64,000 bases of DNA from Rhabdobacter roseus (lineage in GTDB: Bacteria; Bacteroidota; Bacteroidia; Cytophagales; Spirosomataceae). Positions 37,163 through 45,787 of the stretch are shown here, piece after piece. The stretch is from positions 394,928-458,927 of the forward strand of contig NZ_JACHGF010000004.1 in the NCBI RefSeq assembly GCF_014202275.1, in the 5' to 3' direction. Positions within the stretch are counted from its first letter, which is position 1. Each line of letters begins with the position of its first letter. Position numbers and translations under genes: made by a program. Below the pieces are notes generated by a model. That model did no database searches, was not told where the DNA came from, and was given only the letters and a program-made list of their open reading frames with translations.

Positions 37163-38974
37163 TTAGTATAAGCTGGCGGAAGGACGGCTCCGGACGAGCG
37201 CTAGCTTATATGCTTCCTCATAAAAGCGCAGTAGCTTTTCCCAGGATAGGCTTTCTTCCAGCTGAGGAGCGAGCTCGCAGCGGGGCGCCGCCAAGCCGTT
37301 GGCAAAAGAGCGACTAAAGCGGAACATCGTAGCCGCTAGCTGCGCTACCGCCTGCTGGTCGGTTTCGAAGCGACGCTTAAGAACGTGCACCCCCTTGCGC
37401 TCCGGGTTCGGGAATTTTTCGGATACGTACTTTCCAAAGCCAGAGAGGTCGGTTGTGATGGTAGGGGTACCTTGCTGGGCGCATTCGGCGGCCGTGTAGC
37501 CCCAGGGCTCGTACAGGCTTGGAAAAATACCCAGGTGGCAACCCTTAACAAAATCCGGATAATCCAGGCCAAACAAAGAGTTGCTCGGGTGAATGAAGTC
37601 GGGGTGGTACACAACCTTGACGGGGTCTTCGGGGTAGTTGAGCAAACCCGCCTGCTGGCAGTAGGTACTGATGTCGTCGTCGTGGTACAGCGCGTGCGTT
37701 ACATAAGGCGGCAAATCCGTTTTTTTGAATTCCAAAATTGCCTGCCGCCATCGCCGCAGGAGGTCTTCATCCACCAGCAGATTCAGGTTAGGCAGCGGCG
37801 TGTCCTTGCGCGTGGTGGCCAGGGCCGAAAAAAGCTTAGGTCCCAGCCGGGTACTTACCTGGTTGCAGAGCTTTCGGAGCTCGGTGTAGCGTGCGTGCGC
37901 TTCAAGTACCTCAGGCTTGAGGTGCCGAAAGGGCCGCCGGGTAATTATAAATACGACAATCGTTACTTCCAGGGCCTCTTCCTTCACCTGCTGATTAAGC
38001 CGTGAAAGGGCTTTCAGCAGCAGATCGAAGCCTTTGTTGCGGTACTCGTAGCGCCCCGAGGCGAAGAAGTAGAGGGTGTTTTCGGGCTGAATGTCATAGC
38101 GGGGCAAAAACTGCCCCCGCACAAACTGCTCGAGGTGCCGCCGACCCTTAGGCTCATTATAAGAAATTTCAGGCACCGAAGCCGCCGATACCGCCAGGCC
38201 GTTCGGAATGATGTAGTCGGGTTGGCGACCCAGAAAAGTAACACATTCCTGGGCGGCGGTTTCGCTCACGGCGGTGAGTACATGCGCGGCCTGAGCGGCG
38301 TTTCGCTCCAGGCGGGCGGAGGCCTCAATGGCGTACTGCCGGGCTTTTTGCAGCCAATCGAAGCCGGAAAACCGGTCGTAGAAAGCCTCCTCATTGGGAG
38401 CCAGGTAGCGCCCGAGCAGCGTGGCGTGCGTCGTAAACACGGTCGTGACGGGCACGGCCTCGTCGCGCAGCTGAGCCAGCCCACTGGCCGACATCCACTC
38501 GTGAAAGTGCGCCATCACGTCCTGGTCAGGCCCGGCGAGCTGCGTCACTTTGGTAAGGAAAATACGGACTTGCTCCCCAAAGGAAATCACCTGATTGACC
38601 AGCTCCTCGGCCCCGAGCGTAGGTACCTGGTAGCCTTCCCAAAGGCCGGTCTTTACGGCGTCCAGCTGTTTGAGATGGGTAGGAAATAGCAGCACCCGCG
38701 CTTGGGAGCCTTCCCGCAGCCAGTAGCCGTACAGCACCTGATATCCCTCCCGGCGCATAGCCCGGATGGCCTCACCCACCGGGCTGTCGGCCGGTTCGGG
38801 AAGGGGAACAAAATCCAGCTTCGCACTATTGGGAAAGTAAGGGCCCAGAAGAAAATAGTTCTCGCCCCAGCTTTTGGTCATGGGGGTAAGTCTCGAACTT
38901 ATAAACGTGAATATTCCTCCAATTTGATTACATATTTCCCAGGCGACTTCAAAAAGTACGGTATTTTTTTTCAA
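37163..38974 (-). CDS. Glycogen synthase, GT3 family
   Basis: The product has 603 residues. It begins VLFEVAWEICNQIGGIFTFISS, the N-terminal donor-loop signature of GT3 (animal/fungal-type) glycogen synthases, which some Bacteroidota carry instead of or in addition to GlgA. Other family segments are HFHEWMSASGLA, FTTHATLLGR, a GRYEYRNKGFDLLLKAL stretch, and a C-terminal FPSLYEPWGYTAAECAQQGTPTIT region with the catalytic Glu pair pattern. GT3 enzymes extend alpha-1,4-glucan from UDP-glucose or ADP-glucose. It points toward the signalling cluster and is about 17 kb from the GlgX-like gene. Confidence 0.9.
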   Translation of the reverse strand: MKKNTVLFEVAWEICNQIGGIFTFISSRLTPMTKSWGENYFLLGPYFPNSAKLDFVPLPEPADSPVGEAIRAMRREGYQVLYGYWLREGSQARVLLFPTHLKQLDAVKTGLWEGYQVPTLGAEELVNQVISFGEQVRIFLTKVTQLAGPDQDVMAHFHEWMSASGLAQLRDEAVPVTTVFTTHATLLGRYLAPNEEAFYDRFSGFDWLQKARQYAIEASARLERNAAQAAHVLTAVSETAAQECVTFLGRQPDYIIPNGLAVSAASVPEISYNEPKGRRHLEQFVRGQFLPRYDIQPENTLYFFASGRYEYRNKGFDLLLKALSRLNQQVKEEALEVTIVVFIITRRPFRHLKPEVLEAHARYTELRKLCNQVSTRLGPKLFSALATTRKDTPLPNLNLLVDEDLLRRWRQAILEFKKTDLPPYVTHALYHDDDISTYCQQAGLLNYPEDPVKVVYHPDFIHPSNSLFGLDYPDFVKGCHLGIFPSLYEPWGYTAAECAQQGTPTITTDLSGFGKYVSEKFPNPERKGVHVLKRRFETDQQAVAQLAATMFRFSRSFANGLAAPRCELAPQLEESLSWEKLLRFYEEAYKLALVRSRPSASLY

Positions 38975-39228
38975 GTTTGAGTAAAGGGTTCAGGCTAGGT
39001 TAGCGGCAGGCGCGGGTGGGTACTACTCCGGTGCTTGCTTTGGGTAGTTTAAGAGAATTTAAAGTACGGAAGCAAACAAAGAATAAAAAATGAATAAAAA
39101 GCTTAAACCGTCAAATTGGCCCGTAAAGCCGATAAAAGGCCAGCCGAGCTGGGAAAGGTGCTATACGAGGCTTCTGTTTATTGGTCAAAAGTAAGTACCT
39201 TGGATTTGGATATTATACCCTCGACGCT

Positions 39229-40926
39229 ATGCGACACACGTTAGTAATAGGTCTACTTTTTCTGAGCCAAAGTACCTTCGTCCGTGCCCAGGACCGGCTC
39301 AGCGGCAAAACTTTTGCTACCCGAGCCGTGGTGATGGCCCAGCGGGGCATGGCTTGTACCTCCCATCCGCTCAGTACCCAGGCCGCTTTGGAGGTACTTC
39401 GGGCGGGCGGTAGCGCGGTAGACGCGGCCATTGCGGCCAACGCCCTGGAGGGAGTGGTGGAGCCTCACATGAACGGCATCGGCGGAGATTTGTTTGCGCT
39501 GGTATGGGAGGCCAAAACCCAGAAGCTCTACGGCCTGAATGCCTCGGGGCGCTCGCCCCATAGCCTCACCCTGGCCGAGCTCATGAGGCAGGGGCTCACC
39601 CACCTACCGGCGCGCGGGCCGCTGCCCGTTTCGGTACCGGGCTGCGTAGATGGGTGGTTCGAGCTGCACGAGCGCTTTGGCAAGCTACCCATAGACCGGG
39701 TGCTGGCCAGCGCCATTCACTATGCCCGCGCCGGGTACCCCGTCCACGACGAGGCGGCCTTCTACTGGTCGCGGATGGTAGCCGCGTTTGGAGATTTGCC
39801 TAACGTCCAAAGTACCTACGCGCCGGGCGGCAAAGTACCCCGGCGCGGCGATCTGTTCAAAAATCCGGCGCTGGCGGCTACGCTGGAAAAAATTGCCCAG
39901 GGCGGGCGGGAGGTATTTTACAAGGGCGACATCGCCCGGACCATCGATGCTTTCATGAAAAAACAGGGCGGGTACCTCAGCTACCGCGACCTGGCCGAGC
40001 ATACCTCTACCTGGGTGGAGCCCGTCTCGACCAACTACCGGGGCTATGACCTCTGGGAGCTTCCGCCCAACGGCCAGGGCATTGCCGCCCTCCAGCTACT
40101 GAATATCCTGGAAGGCTACGATTTTTCCAAAATACCCTTCGACGGCCCCGAGCGCATTCACCTCTTTACCGAAGCCAAGAAGCTGGTGTTTGAAGACCGG
40201 GCTAAGTACTACGCCGATCCGGACTTTGCCCAAATTCCCATCCGTACGCTGATCTCTAAAGAGTACGCCGCCGAACGCCGCAAGCTCATCAATCCGGCCC
40301 AGGCGGCCAGCCGGGTGGAGGCGGGCCATCCGGCCCTGCGCGACGGCGACACCATATACCTGACCGTAGCAGATAGCGAAGGCAACGTCGTTTCGCTCAT
40401 TCAAAGCAACTACCGGGGCTTTGGCTCCGGCATGGTACCCGACGGCCTGGGGTTCATGCTCCAGAACCGGGGCGAAATGTATAGCCTCAACGAAGGGGAG
40501 AACAATACCTACGCGCCGCACAAGCGTCCGTTTCATACCATCATTCCGGCTTTTGTTACCAAAGATGGAAAACCCTTCATGAGCTACGGCGTAATGGGTG
40601 GGAGTTTTCAGCCGCTGGGCCACGCCCAAATCCTGATGAATATCGTCGACTACGGCATGAATCCGCAGGAGGCTGGCGACGCTCCCCGTATTGACCACCA
40701 GGGCTCGTCGGAGCCCACCGGCGAGCGCATGGCCGACCGGGGCTTTCTGACGCTGGAGGCGGGCTACTCTTACGAAACCATTCGGCAGCTGATGGTACTT
40801 GGGCACGATGTTCGCTACGCTTTGGGGCTTTACGGGGGCTACCAGGCCATTATGTACGACCCTGAACAGAAAGTATACCACGGTGCCAGCGACTCGCGCA
40901 AAGACGGGCAGGCCGCCGGGTACTGA
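39229..40926 (+). CDS. ggt: Gamma-glutamyltransferase (GGT)
   Basis: This 565-residue exported protein has a signal peptide ending near FVRAQ. It has the GGT N-terminal pattern (MACTSHPLSTQAALEVLRAGGSAVDAAIAANA) and the NGIGGDLFALV motif. The precursor is cleaved in this family before a Thr that becomes the nucleophile; here Thr375 in GDTIYLTVADSEGN fits, though the following Thr found in most family members is Ile. The C-terminal GGSFQPLGHAQILMNIVDYGMNPQEA segment is typical. It would split gamma-glutamyl bonds, for example of glutathione, in the periplasm. The ATG at 39229 is preferred over the TTG at 39181. Confidence 0.9.
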   Translation: MRHTLVIGLLFLSQSTFVRAQDRLSGKTFATRAVVMAQRGMACTSHPLSTQAALEVLRAGGSAVDAAIAANALEGVVEPHMNGIGGDLFALVWEAKTQKLYGLNASGRSPHSLTLAELMRQGLTHLPARGPLPVSVPGCVDGWFELHERFGKLPIDRVLASAIHYARAGYPVHDEAAFYWSRMVAAFGDLPNVQSTYAPGGKVPRRGDLFKNPALAATLEKIAQGGREVFYKGDIARTIDAFMKKQGGYLSYRDLAEHTSTWVEPVSTNYRGYDLWELPPNGQGIAALQLLNILEGYDFSKIPFDGPERIHLFTEAKKLVFEDRAKYYADPDFAQIPIRTLISKEYAAERRKLINPAQAASRVEAGHPALRDGDTIYLTVADSEGNVVSLIQSNYRGFGSGMVPDGLGFMLQNRGEMYSLNEGENNTYAPHKRPFHTIIPAFVTKDGKPFMSYGVMGGSFQPLGHAQILMNIVDYGMNPQEAGDAPRIDHQGSSEPTGERMADRGFLTLEAGYSYETIRQLMVLGHDVRYALGLYGGYQAIMYDPEQKVYHGASDSRKDGQAAGY

Positions 40927-41093
40927 AGAAGCGGGCTTGCTTCGAGCGCGCGCAAGGGTACTTTTAGGCTGATAAAACCCCTTAGCAGCGAAGCCGAGCC
41001 GTCGTAGTACCCGGCCGTTTTATCCGGATTGATAAGGGTTTCTTACCCGTATTTGCGTTAAAAGATACAGTGAGCTAATCCATTTAGAACCGC

Positions 41094-42074
41094 ATGATTT
41101 TACTGCAAGCGAAAACACCAGGCATTGTCAAGGAGGTAGAGAAGATCAGCCAGGGACTACCGCGGGAGGTGCGCCAGTTTCTGGAATTCAACCTCTTTAA
41201 GGTCAAAGACTACGAGATAACCGTCTTTGATATTCTGCTGATCGTCATCTTTTTTCTACTGAGTAAACTCCTTATCCTCTCCATATCCAGCGTACTTCGG
41301 CAGGGTTTCTTTCGCCGAAAACAGGTCGATGCGGGACGGCAGGAGGCGGTCATTCAGCTGGTGAGGTACTTTACCTACACCATCTTCTTTATTTTGGCCC
41401 TCGAGGTAGCGGGCGTACGGCTCTCCATTTTACTGGCGGGCTCGGCTGCTTTGCTGGTAGGTGTGGGGCTGGGGCTGCAGCAAACCTTCAACGACCTGGT
41501 GTCGGGGCTGATCTTATTATTTGAAGGAAGCATCAACGTAGGCGACATCGTGGAGCTCAACAACGGACTGGTGGGGCGCGTGACCAACGTAGGCCTGCGT
41601 ACCTCCACCGTCGAAACCCGCGACTCCATCGGAATCATTGTGCCTAATTCTAAGTTTATCAATGATAACATCATCAACTGGTCGCACAACCGTTCCCTGA
41701 CCCGGTTCATTGTGCAGTTTCGGGCTTCGTACCGAAATGACCCCGCCCAGGTGACGGCCCTTTTGCTGGCGAGTGCCAAAGCGCATCCCGAGCTGGCCCC
41801 CGACCCGGAGCCTACCGTTCGCCTGCGCGATTTTGGCGATTCGGGCGTGTACTATGAGTTGCTGTTCTGGACGTTCAGCGCCTGGCGCATCGAGTATATT
41901 AAAAGCGATATCCGCTTCGATGCCTTTGCCCGGTTCCGGGCTGCGGGCATCGAAGTACCCTACCCGCAGCAAGACCTGCACCTGCGGTCGGGCTGGGAAG
42001 GTCTGCGGGCGGAGCGCGCCACGCCGCCCGAAAGTACCCCTCCGCAAGGTACCCCTTCGGAAGGTACTTCGTAG
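41094..42074 (+). CDS. MscS-type mechanosensitive channel
   Basis: The product has 326 residues. TM helices lie at about 40-60, 85-105 and 110-130. The pore helix sequence GSAALLVGVGLGLQQTFNDLVSGLILLFEGSINVGDIVEL closely matches the MscS TM3 and beta domain. The cytosolic part ends with DLHLRS and a Thr/Pro/Glu-rich tail of about 25 residues. It should release solutes on membrane tension. The gene stands alone, 62 bases before cysteine synthase. Confidence 0.92.
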   Translation: MILLQAKTPGIVKEVEKISQGLPREVRQFLEFNLFKVKDYEITVFDILLIVIFFLLSKLLILSISSVLRQGFFRRKQVDAGRQEAVIQLVRYFTYTIFFILALEVAGVRLSILLAGSAALLVGVGLGLQQTFNDLVSGLILLFEGSINVGDIVELNNGLVGRVTNVGLRTSTVETRDSIGIIVPNSKFINDNIINWSHNRSLTRFIVQFRASYRNDPAQVTALLLASAKAHPELAPDPEPTVRLRDFGDSGVYYELLFWTFSAWRIEYIKSDIRFDAFARFRAAGIEVPYPQQDLHLRSGWEGLRAERATPPESTPPQGTPSEGTS

Positions 42075-42135
42075 GTACTTTGGCGTATTTTATAAGTGTA
42101 GTACCGTTTACTATTTCAATTCATAAACCTAACCA

Positions 42136-43008
42136 ATGGCTTCCATTCTTGATCTGGTGGGCAATACACCCCTGGTAGAACTTACCCGCCTAAACCCGAA
42201 TCCGAACGTAAAAATATACGGCAAGCTCGAAGGCCATAACCCCGGCGGGAGCGTCAAAGACCGGGCCGCGTACAGCATGATCAGCGGTGCCCTACAGCGC
42301 GGCGAGCTGAAACCGGGCATGAAACTCGTCGAAGCCACCAGCGGCAATACGGGCATTGCCCTGGCCATGATTGCCAGCCTGTACGGCATCGAGATTGAGC
42401 TCGTCATGCCCGAAAACTCCACCCGCGAGCGGGTACTTGCCATGGAGGCTTTCGGGGCTAAAGTAACGCTTACCGATGGCATCGAAAGTGCCCGCGACTA
42501 CGCCGATGAGAAGGCGCAGCAGGAAGGGTACCTGATGCTCAACCAATTTGCCAACCCCGACAACTGGCGCGCCCACTACCGCACCACCGGCCCCGAAATA
42601 TGGCGCGACACCCAGGGCGCAATCACGCACTTCGTGTCGGCGATGGGTACTACGGGCACCATCATGGGTACTTCGCGCTACCTCAAAGAGCAAAATCCTA
42701 ACGTACAGATTGTGGGCTGCCAGCCTACGGATGGCTCGAGTATACCGGGCATTCGCAAGTGGCCCCAGGAGTACCTGCCCCGGATTTTTGAGCGGGAGCG
42801 CGTGGACCGCGTCATGGAGCTCTCACAGACCGACGCTACCGTCCTGGCGCGCCGCCTGGCCCGCGAAGAGGGTATTTTTTCGGGCATGAGTAGCGGTGGT
42901 GCGGCCTGGGCGTCCCTGCAGCTGGCCCAGGAACTGGATCACGGCCTGATCGTCTTCATTGTCTGCGACCGCGGCGATAGGTACCTGTCCAGCGATTTGT
43001 TCGGGTAG
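42136..43008 (+). CDS. cysM: Cysteine synthase (O-acetylserine sulfhydrylase, CysM-like)
   Basis: This 290-residue PLP enzyme has the Schiff-base Lys41 in GGSVKDRAA, the substrate loop ATSGNTGIALAM and the phosphate-binding glycine loop SAMGTTGTIMGTSRY. It converts O-acetylserine and sulfide to cysteine. Length and the compact C terminus fit the CysM group better than CysK. It ends with ICDRGDRYLSSDLF, the usual C-terminal pattern. Confidence 0.92.
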   Translation: MASILDLVGNTPLVELTRLNPNPNVKIYGKLEGHNPGGSVKDRAAYSMISGALQRGELKPGMKLVEATSGNTGIALAMIASLYGIEIELVMPENSTRERVLAMEAFGAKVTLTDGIESARDYADEKAQQEGYLMLNQFANPDNWRAHYRTTGPEIWRDTQGAITHFVSAMGTTGTIMGTSRYLKEQNPNVQIVGCQPTDGSSIPGIRKWPQEYLPRIFERERVDRVMELSQTDATVLARRLAREEGIFSGMSSGGAAWASLQLAQELDHGLIVFIVCDRGDRYLSSDLFG

Positions 43009-43072
43009 TTCTGCAGGTACCTTGGGTATGGTTATTTTGCTTTTGGAAGTTTTTCCAATAAATACAATGACC

Positions 43073-43336
43073 ATGAAAAAGCGAATAATTTGCTCCCTAC
43101 TTACCCCTAAGTACCTTCTTGGACTGCTGATCTTGCTGTCGGTTTCGTCCTGTATGCCTCGGGCCAATTCCCTGCGCAATTCCAATGCCCGTATTGGCCC
43201 GTACGACATCGCCGTGATCGACAACTGTGAGTATATCGTCATTCAGCGGGCGGGCCGACGGGACGTCTCGGGAGTGTTCAGTATCACCCATAAGGGCGAT
43301 TGCAGCAATCCGATCCACCGCGTAGGTACCCGCTGA
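43073..43336 (+). CDS. Small hypothetical lipoprotein
   Basis: The product has 87 residues. It has a basic start (MKKR), a hydrophobic stretch and a clear lipobox (LLSVSSC, Cys near residue 26), then a short mature part with two further Cys (DNC and KGDC) that might pair. I do not recognise the family. An ATG two codons upstream (43067) is equally possible. The spacing to cysM is 64 bases. Confidence 0.65.
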   Translation: MKKRIICSLLTPKYLLGLLILLSVSSCMPRANSLRNSNARIGPYDIAVIDNCEYIVIQRAGRRDVSGVFSITHKGDCSNPIHRVGTR

Positions 43337-43408
43337 GGCGGGGGCCAGGTACCCTGAAAAAGTACCCGGATGGAGGGTTAGTAAGTACCTTGTAAACACG
43401 TATCTCCT

Positions 43409-43801
43409 TTGAAACAGTACCTGGCTCAGGTTGCTTTGTTGGTAGCCGACTACGACGAAGCCATTGCTTTTTATACCCAAAAGTTGGGCTTTACCCTGCT
43501 AGAAGATACCCCCCTAAGCCCTACCAAACGCTGGGTAGTAGTGGCTCCTCCCGGCTCGGAGGGCTGTAAGCTACTGCTGGCCAAAGCGGCCGACGAAGCC
43601 CAGCAAAGCCGCGTGGGCAACCAGACCGGCGGACGCGTTTTTTTGTTTCTCTATACCGATGACTTGGAGCGGGATTACCAGCAGCTACTTGCTCATGGGG
43701 TGACGATTGTGCGGCCACCCAGGGTAGAGAGCTACGGTACGGTGGCCGTCTTTGCGGACCTCTACGGCAACCAGTGGGACTTGCTGCAGCCTAGCTCGTA
43801 A
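43409..43801 (+). CDS. VOC-family protein (glyoxalase-like)
   Basis: The product has 130 residues. The fold pattern is clear (VALLVADYDEAIAFYTQKLGFTLLED ... GTVAVFADLYGNQWDLLQ), but the first metal ligand is Leu/Val and the last is Asp. It may be a binding or resistance-type member without glyoxalase chemistry. It appears to start with TTG at 43409, as no ATG lies near the first strand. A strong terminator shared with the opposite gene follows. Confidence 0.8.
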   Translation: MKQYLAQVALLVADYDEAIAFYTQKLGFTLLEDTPLSPTKRWVVVAPPGSEGCKLLLAKAADEAQQSRVGNQTGGRVFLFLYTDDLERDYQQLLAHGVTIVRPPRVESYGTVAVFADLYGNQWDLLQPSS

Positions 43802-43891
43802 GTAAAGTACCCCCGCGACTTCCGTGAGCGCGGCACCGCCCACCGCCAAAGTACCTCTAAGCCAGCAGAGCCGCTATTTAGTATAAAAAAA

Positions 43892-43930
43892 CGGTCGGGG
43901 GTACTTTTATACCAAAAGTACCCCCGACCG
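43892..43930 (+). terminator. Bidirectional terminator between convergent genes
   Basis: A perfect 17-bp stem (CGGTCGGGGGTACTTTT and its complement, 5-base loop) separates the VOC gene from the cytochrome-B-like gene on the other strand. A run of A precedes it and so gives a T tail for the minus strand. The core is the same as that of the hairpin at 6806. Confidence 0.85.
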
Positions 43931-43950
43931 CGCACTTAAATGAAAGTACC

Positions 43951-44370
43951 TCAGAACCAGCCTGCACCCAAATCCCGGAAGGGCCAGGGGATGGCGATCA
44001 GGATCAGCACCAGGGCTAGCACGTAGAAATACAGCACGGTGCGGTGCTTGGCCGCGCCCTCTACCTTGCGGGAGCGCACCCGACCTACCGTAATGAGTAC
44101 GATGGCGATGAGCATCATGAGCGAATGCTCCAACGTAAAAAAGCGATACAGCCGGTCGCTGATCAGGCTGAAGTCTACCTTGGGACTCATTACATACAGG
44201 ATCAGCCCCAGCAGCAACTGAATGTGCGCCGAAATGAGCGCGAAGGAGTACAGTTTGCTGTCGTCGGTGTGGGCACCTTGCCATTTGGAGTAAGCCGTAG
44301 CAATAGCCGCCAGCAAAAGAACCAGCACCACGTAGCGGAGCCCCGAGTGGGCGTGTAAAAGAGCGTTCAT
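43951..44370 (-). CDS. Small cytochrome-B-like membrane protein
   Basis: The product has 139 residues and four predicted TM helices (YVVLVLLLAAIATAYSKW; IQLLLGLILYVMSP; EHSLMMLIAIVLITVG; LYFYVLALVLILIAI). His residues in HSGLRY, SAHIQLLLG and LEHSLMM are placed as in the small membrane proteins often called cytochrome B in Bacteroidota. Haem binding is plausible but not shown. I chose the ATG at 44370 because upstream residues are not family-like. Confidence 0.75.
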   Translation of the reverse strand: MNALLHAHSGLRYVVLVLLLAAIATAYSKWQGAHTDDSKLYSFALISAHIQLLLGLILYVMSPKVDFSLISDRLYRFFTLEHSLMMLIAIVLITVGRVRSRKVEGAAKHRTVLYFYVLALVLILIAIPWPFRDLGAGWF

Positions 44371-44548
44371 GGGAAAAAGGGTATAGTTGGTTAAAAAAAG
44401 ACAAGGGCAGTACCCGGATTTACAAAAAAAGAAAAAAGTATGCATCTTTCCGTCAACTTTCTTCGGATCTACGGCAAGAAACAAAATTTGTCTCGCCACC
44501 GTTGACTCAGCAGGCAGGTACTTTTTCTTTGATATAAGCCACAAAGGT

Positions 44549-44851
44549 ATGATTCTCTATAACATCACCACCAGTATTCTTCACGAAGCAGAGCAGGAAT
44601 GGCTTCACTGGATGAAAAGCGAGCACATTCCGGAGGCCATGGCTACCGGGCTACCCGCCGAAAACCGGCTGTTGCGCTTGCTTACCGAGCTTGACAACGG
44701 CGGTGTAACCTACACCTGCCAGTACTACTTCAACACCCTGGCCGAGTACGAATTGTACCTGGCGCTGCACGAGCCCCAGCTACAACGGAAGCATAACCAG
44801 CGCTACCGCAACCGCGCCGCGTCCTTCCATACCCTGCTGGAAGATGTATAG
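44549..44851 (+). CDS. DUF4286 family protein
   Basis: This 100-residue cytoplasmic protein begins MILYNITTSILHEAEQEWLHWM, the usual start of DUF4286 members in Bacteroidota, and continues with YTCQYYFNTLAEYELYLALHEPQLQ, also typical. The fold resembles small ferredoxin-like proteins. Function is unknown. The longer open frame from 44387 has an unrelated N terminus overlapping the divergent promoter region, so the ATG at 44549 is preferred. Confidence 0.85.
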   Translation: MILYNITTSILHEAEQEWLHWMKSEHIPEAMATGLPAENRLLRLLTELDNGGVTYTCQYYFNTLAEYELYLALHEPQLQRKHNQRYRNRAASFHTLLEDV

Positions 44852-44975
44852 GTACCTACCCGGCGGGCCGTTGTAGAGGCCCGTAAAAAAACTAAGGTAC
44901 CTCCTTGACATTGTGTTTATTTTTTTAGTAGATTTAATCTACCGATTCGTCAACCGCAGGTTACATTGGTGCACG

Positions 44976-45015
44976 TAGCGGTTCGGCATTCCGTTGGAGG
45001 AAGGCCGAACCGCTA
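44976..45015 (+). terminator. Hairpin between DUF4286 and HPF-like genes
   Basis: TAGCGGTTCGGC (44976-44987) pairs perfectly with 45004-45015 across a 16-base loop and is followed by TTTTAT. It fits a terminator for the DUF4286 gene, or an RNA structure in the leader of the HPF-like gene, which starts 63 bases later. Confidence 0.6.
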
Positions 45016-45078
45016 TTTTATCCTCTGCCGGGTTTATGGTCGGTAGGAAGTATGTTTCACCCTAAATTTCGAGTGCTT

Positions 45079-45456
45079 ATGAGACTGCAGATGCAAGCGA
45101 TCCACTTCGACGCTGACCCCAAATTGTTGGTTTTTATTCAACAAAAGATGGATAAGCTGGAAACGTTCTATGATCGTATCACCAGTGGGGAGGTTTTTTT
45201 GAAACTTGATAAAAATGAAAATAATAAAGTTCAGACCAAGCTTCTCGAGGTAAAACTGTACGTGCCGGGGGGGACGGTATTTGTGAGAGAACAGGGAACT
45301 ACCTTTGAGGAAGCGACCGATCTGGCGGTTGATACGCTTAAAATGCAGGTAAAGAAATTTAAAAATAAACGTAATAAAACCCGAGCTCCTAAACTACCCG
45401 ACGCTGCCGTAGCGGTAATAGAAGAAGTAGCAGCAACCGAGGAAGTAGAAGAATAA
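45079..45456 (+). CDS. HPF/RaiA-family ribosome hibernation-type protein
   Basis: The product has 125 residues. The start MRLQMQAIHFDADPKLLVFIQQKMDKLETFYDRI matches the short Bacteroidota HPF/YfiA type, with beta-alpha-beta-beta-beta-alpha topology. The C-terminal helix DLAVDTLKMQVKKFKNKR is basic, as needed for rRNA contact. A short acidic, Ala/Val-rich tail follows. It would bind the 30S subunit in stationary phase. The ATG at 45079 is chosen over 45052, because the extra nine residues are not part of the family. Confidence 0.88.
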   Translation: MRLQMQAIHFDADPKLLVFIQQKMDKLETFYDRITSGEVFLKLDKNENNKVQTKLLEVKLYVPGGTVFVREQGTTFEEATDLAVDTLKMQVKKFKNKRNKTRAPKLPDAAVAVIEEVAATEEVEE

Positions 45457-45480
45457 GCATCTGGACAATCTGACCATACC

Positions 45481-45519
45481 CAAAATCGGGTCGGCCTCTA
45501 TAAGGTCGGCCCGATTTTG
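45481..45519 (+). terminator. Terminator after the HPF-like gene
   Basis: CAAAATCGGGTCGGCCT pairs with AGGTCGGCCCGATTTTG around a small loop, with two G-T-type mismatches in the middle. It lies 25 bases past the stop codon. Confidence 0.75.
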
Positions 45520-45787
45520 CTTACCAGCTCAGGTGCCCTAAGTAACCGATCTTACTAATATAACTATTTATAGCCAATCAGGTACTTAGGCCGAAGCAAG
45601 CACCAAAAGGCCTAGTAGGGTAAATCACTTTTTACTCAAAAGTATCAATTGTTTTTTATAGCTTTACGATAAAAAAATTAGGTTTGATTCCGTTGTCACA
45701 AAATACTATGGCTAGAACGTGCCAATTGTATTAAACAAGTATTTATTACCCTACATTTTTAGTATTAATTCGTTGTAAGTACCATTC
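45520..45787 (+). promoter_or_regulatory. AT-rich spacer upstream of the RND efflux genes
   Basis: Between the HPF-like stop (45456) and the RND adaptor start (45788) are 331 bases. After the terminator the sequence is AT-rich with several T and A runs, and must hold the promoter of the efflux operon. I could not single out a convincing TTTG/TAnnTTTG pair, and no small ORF or riboswitch is evident. Confidence 0.35.
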
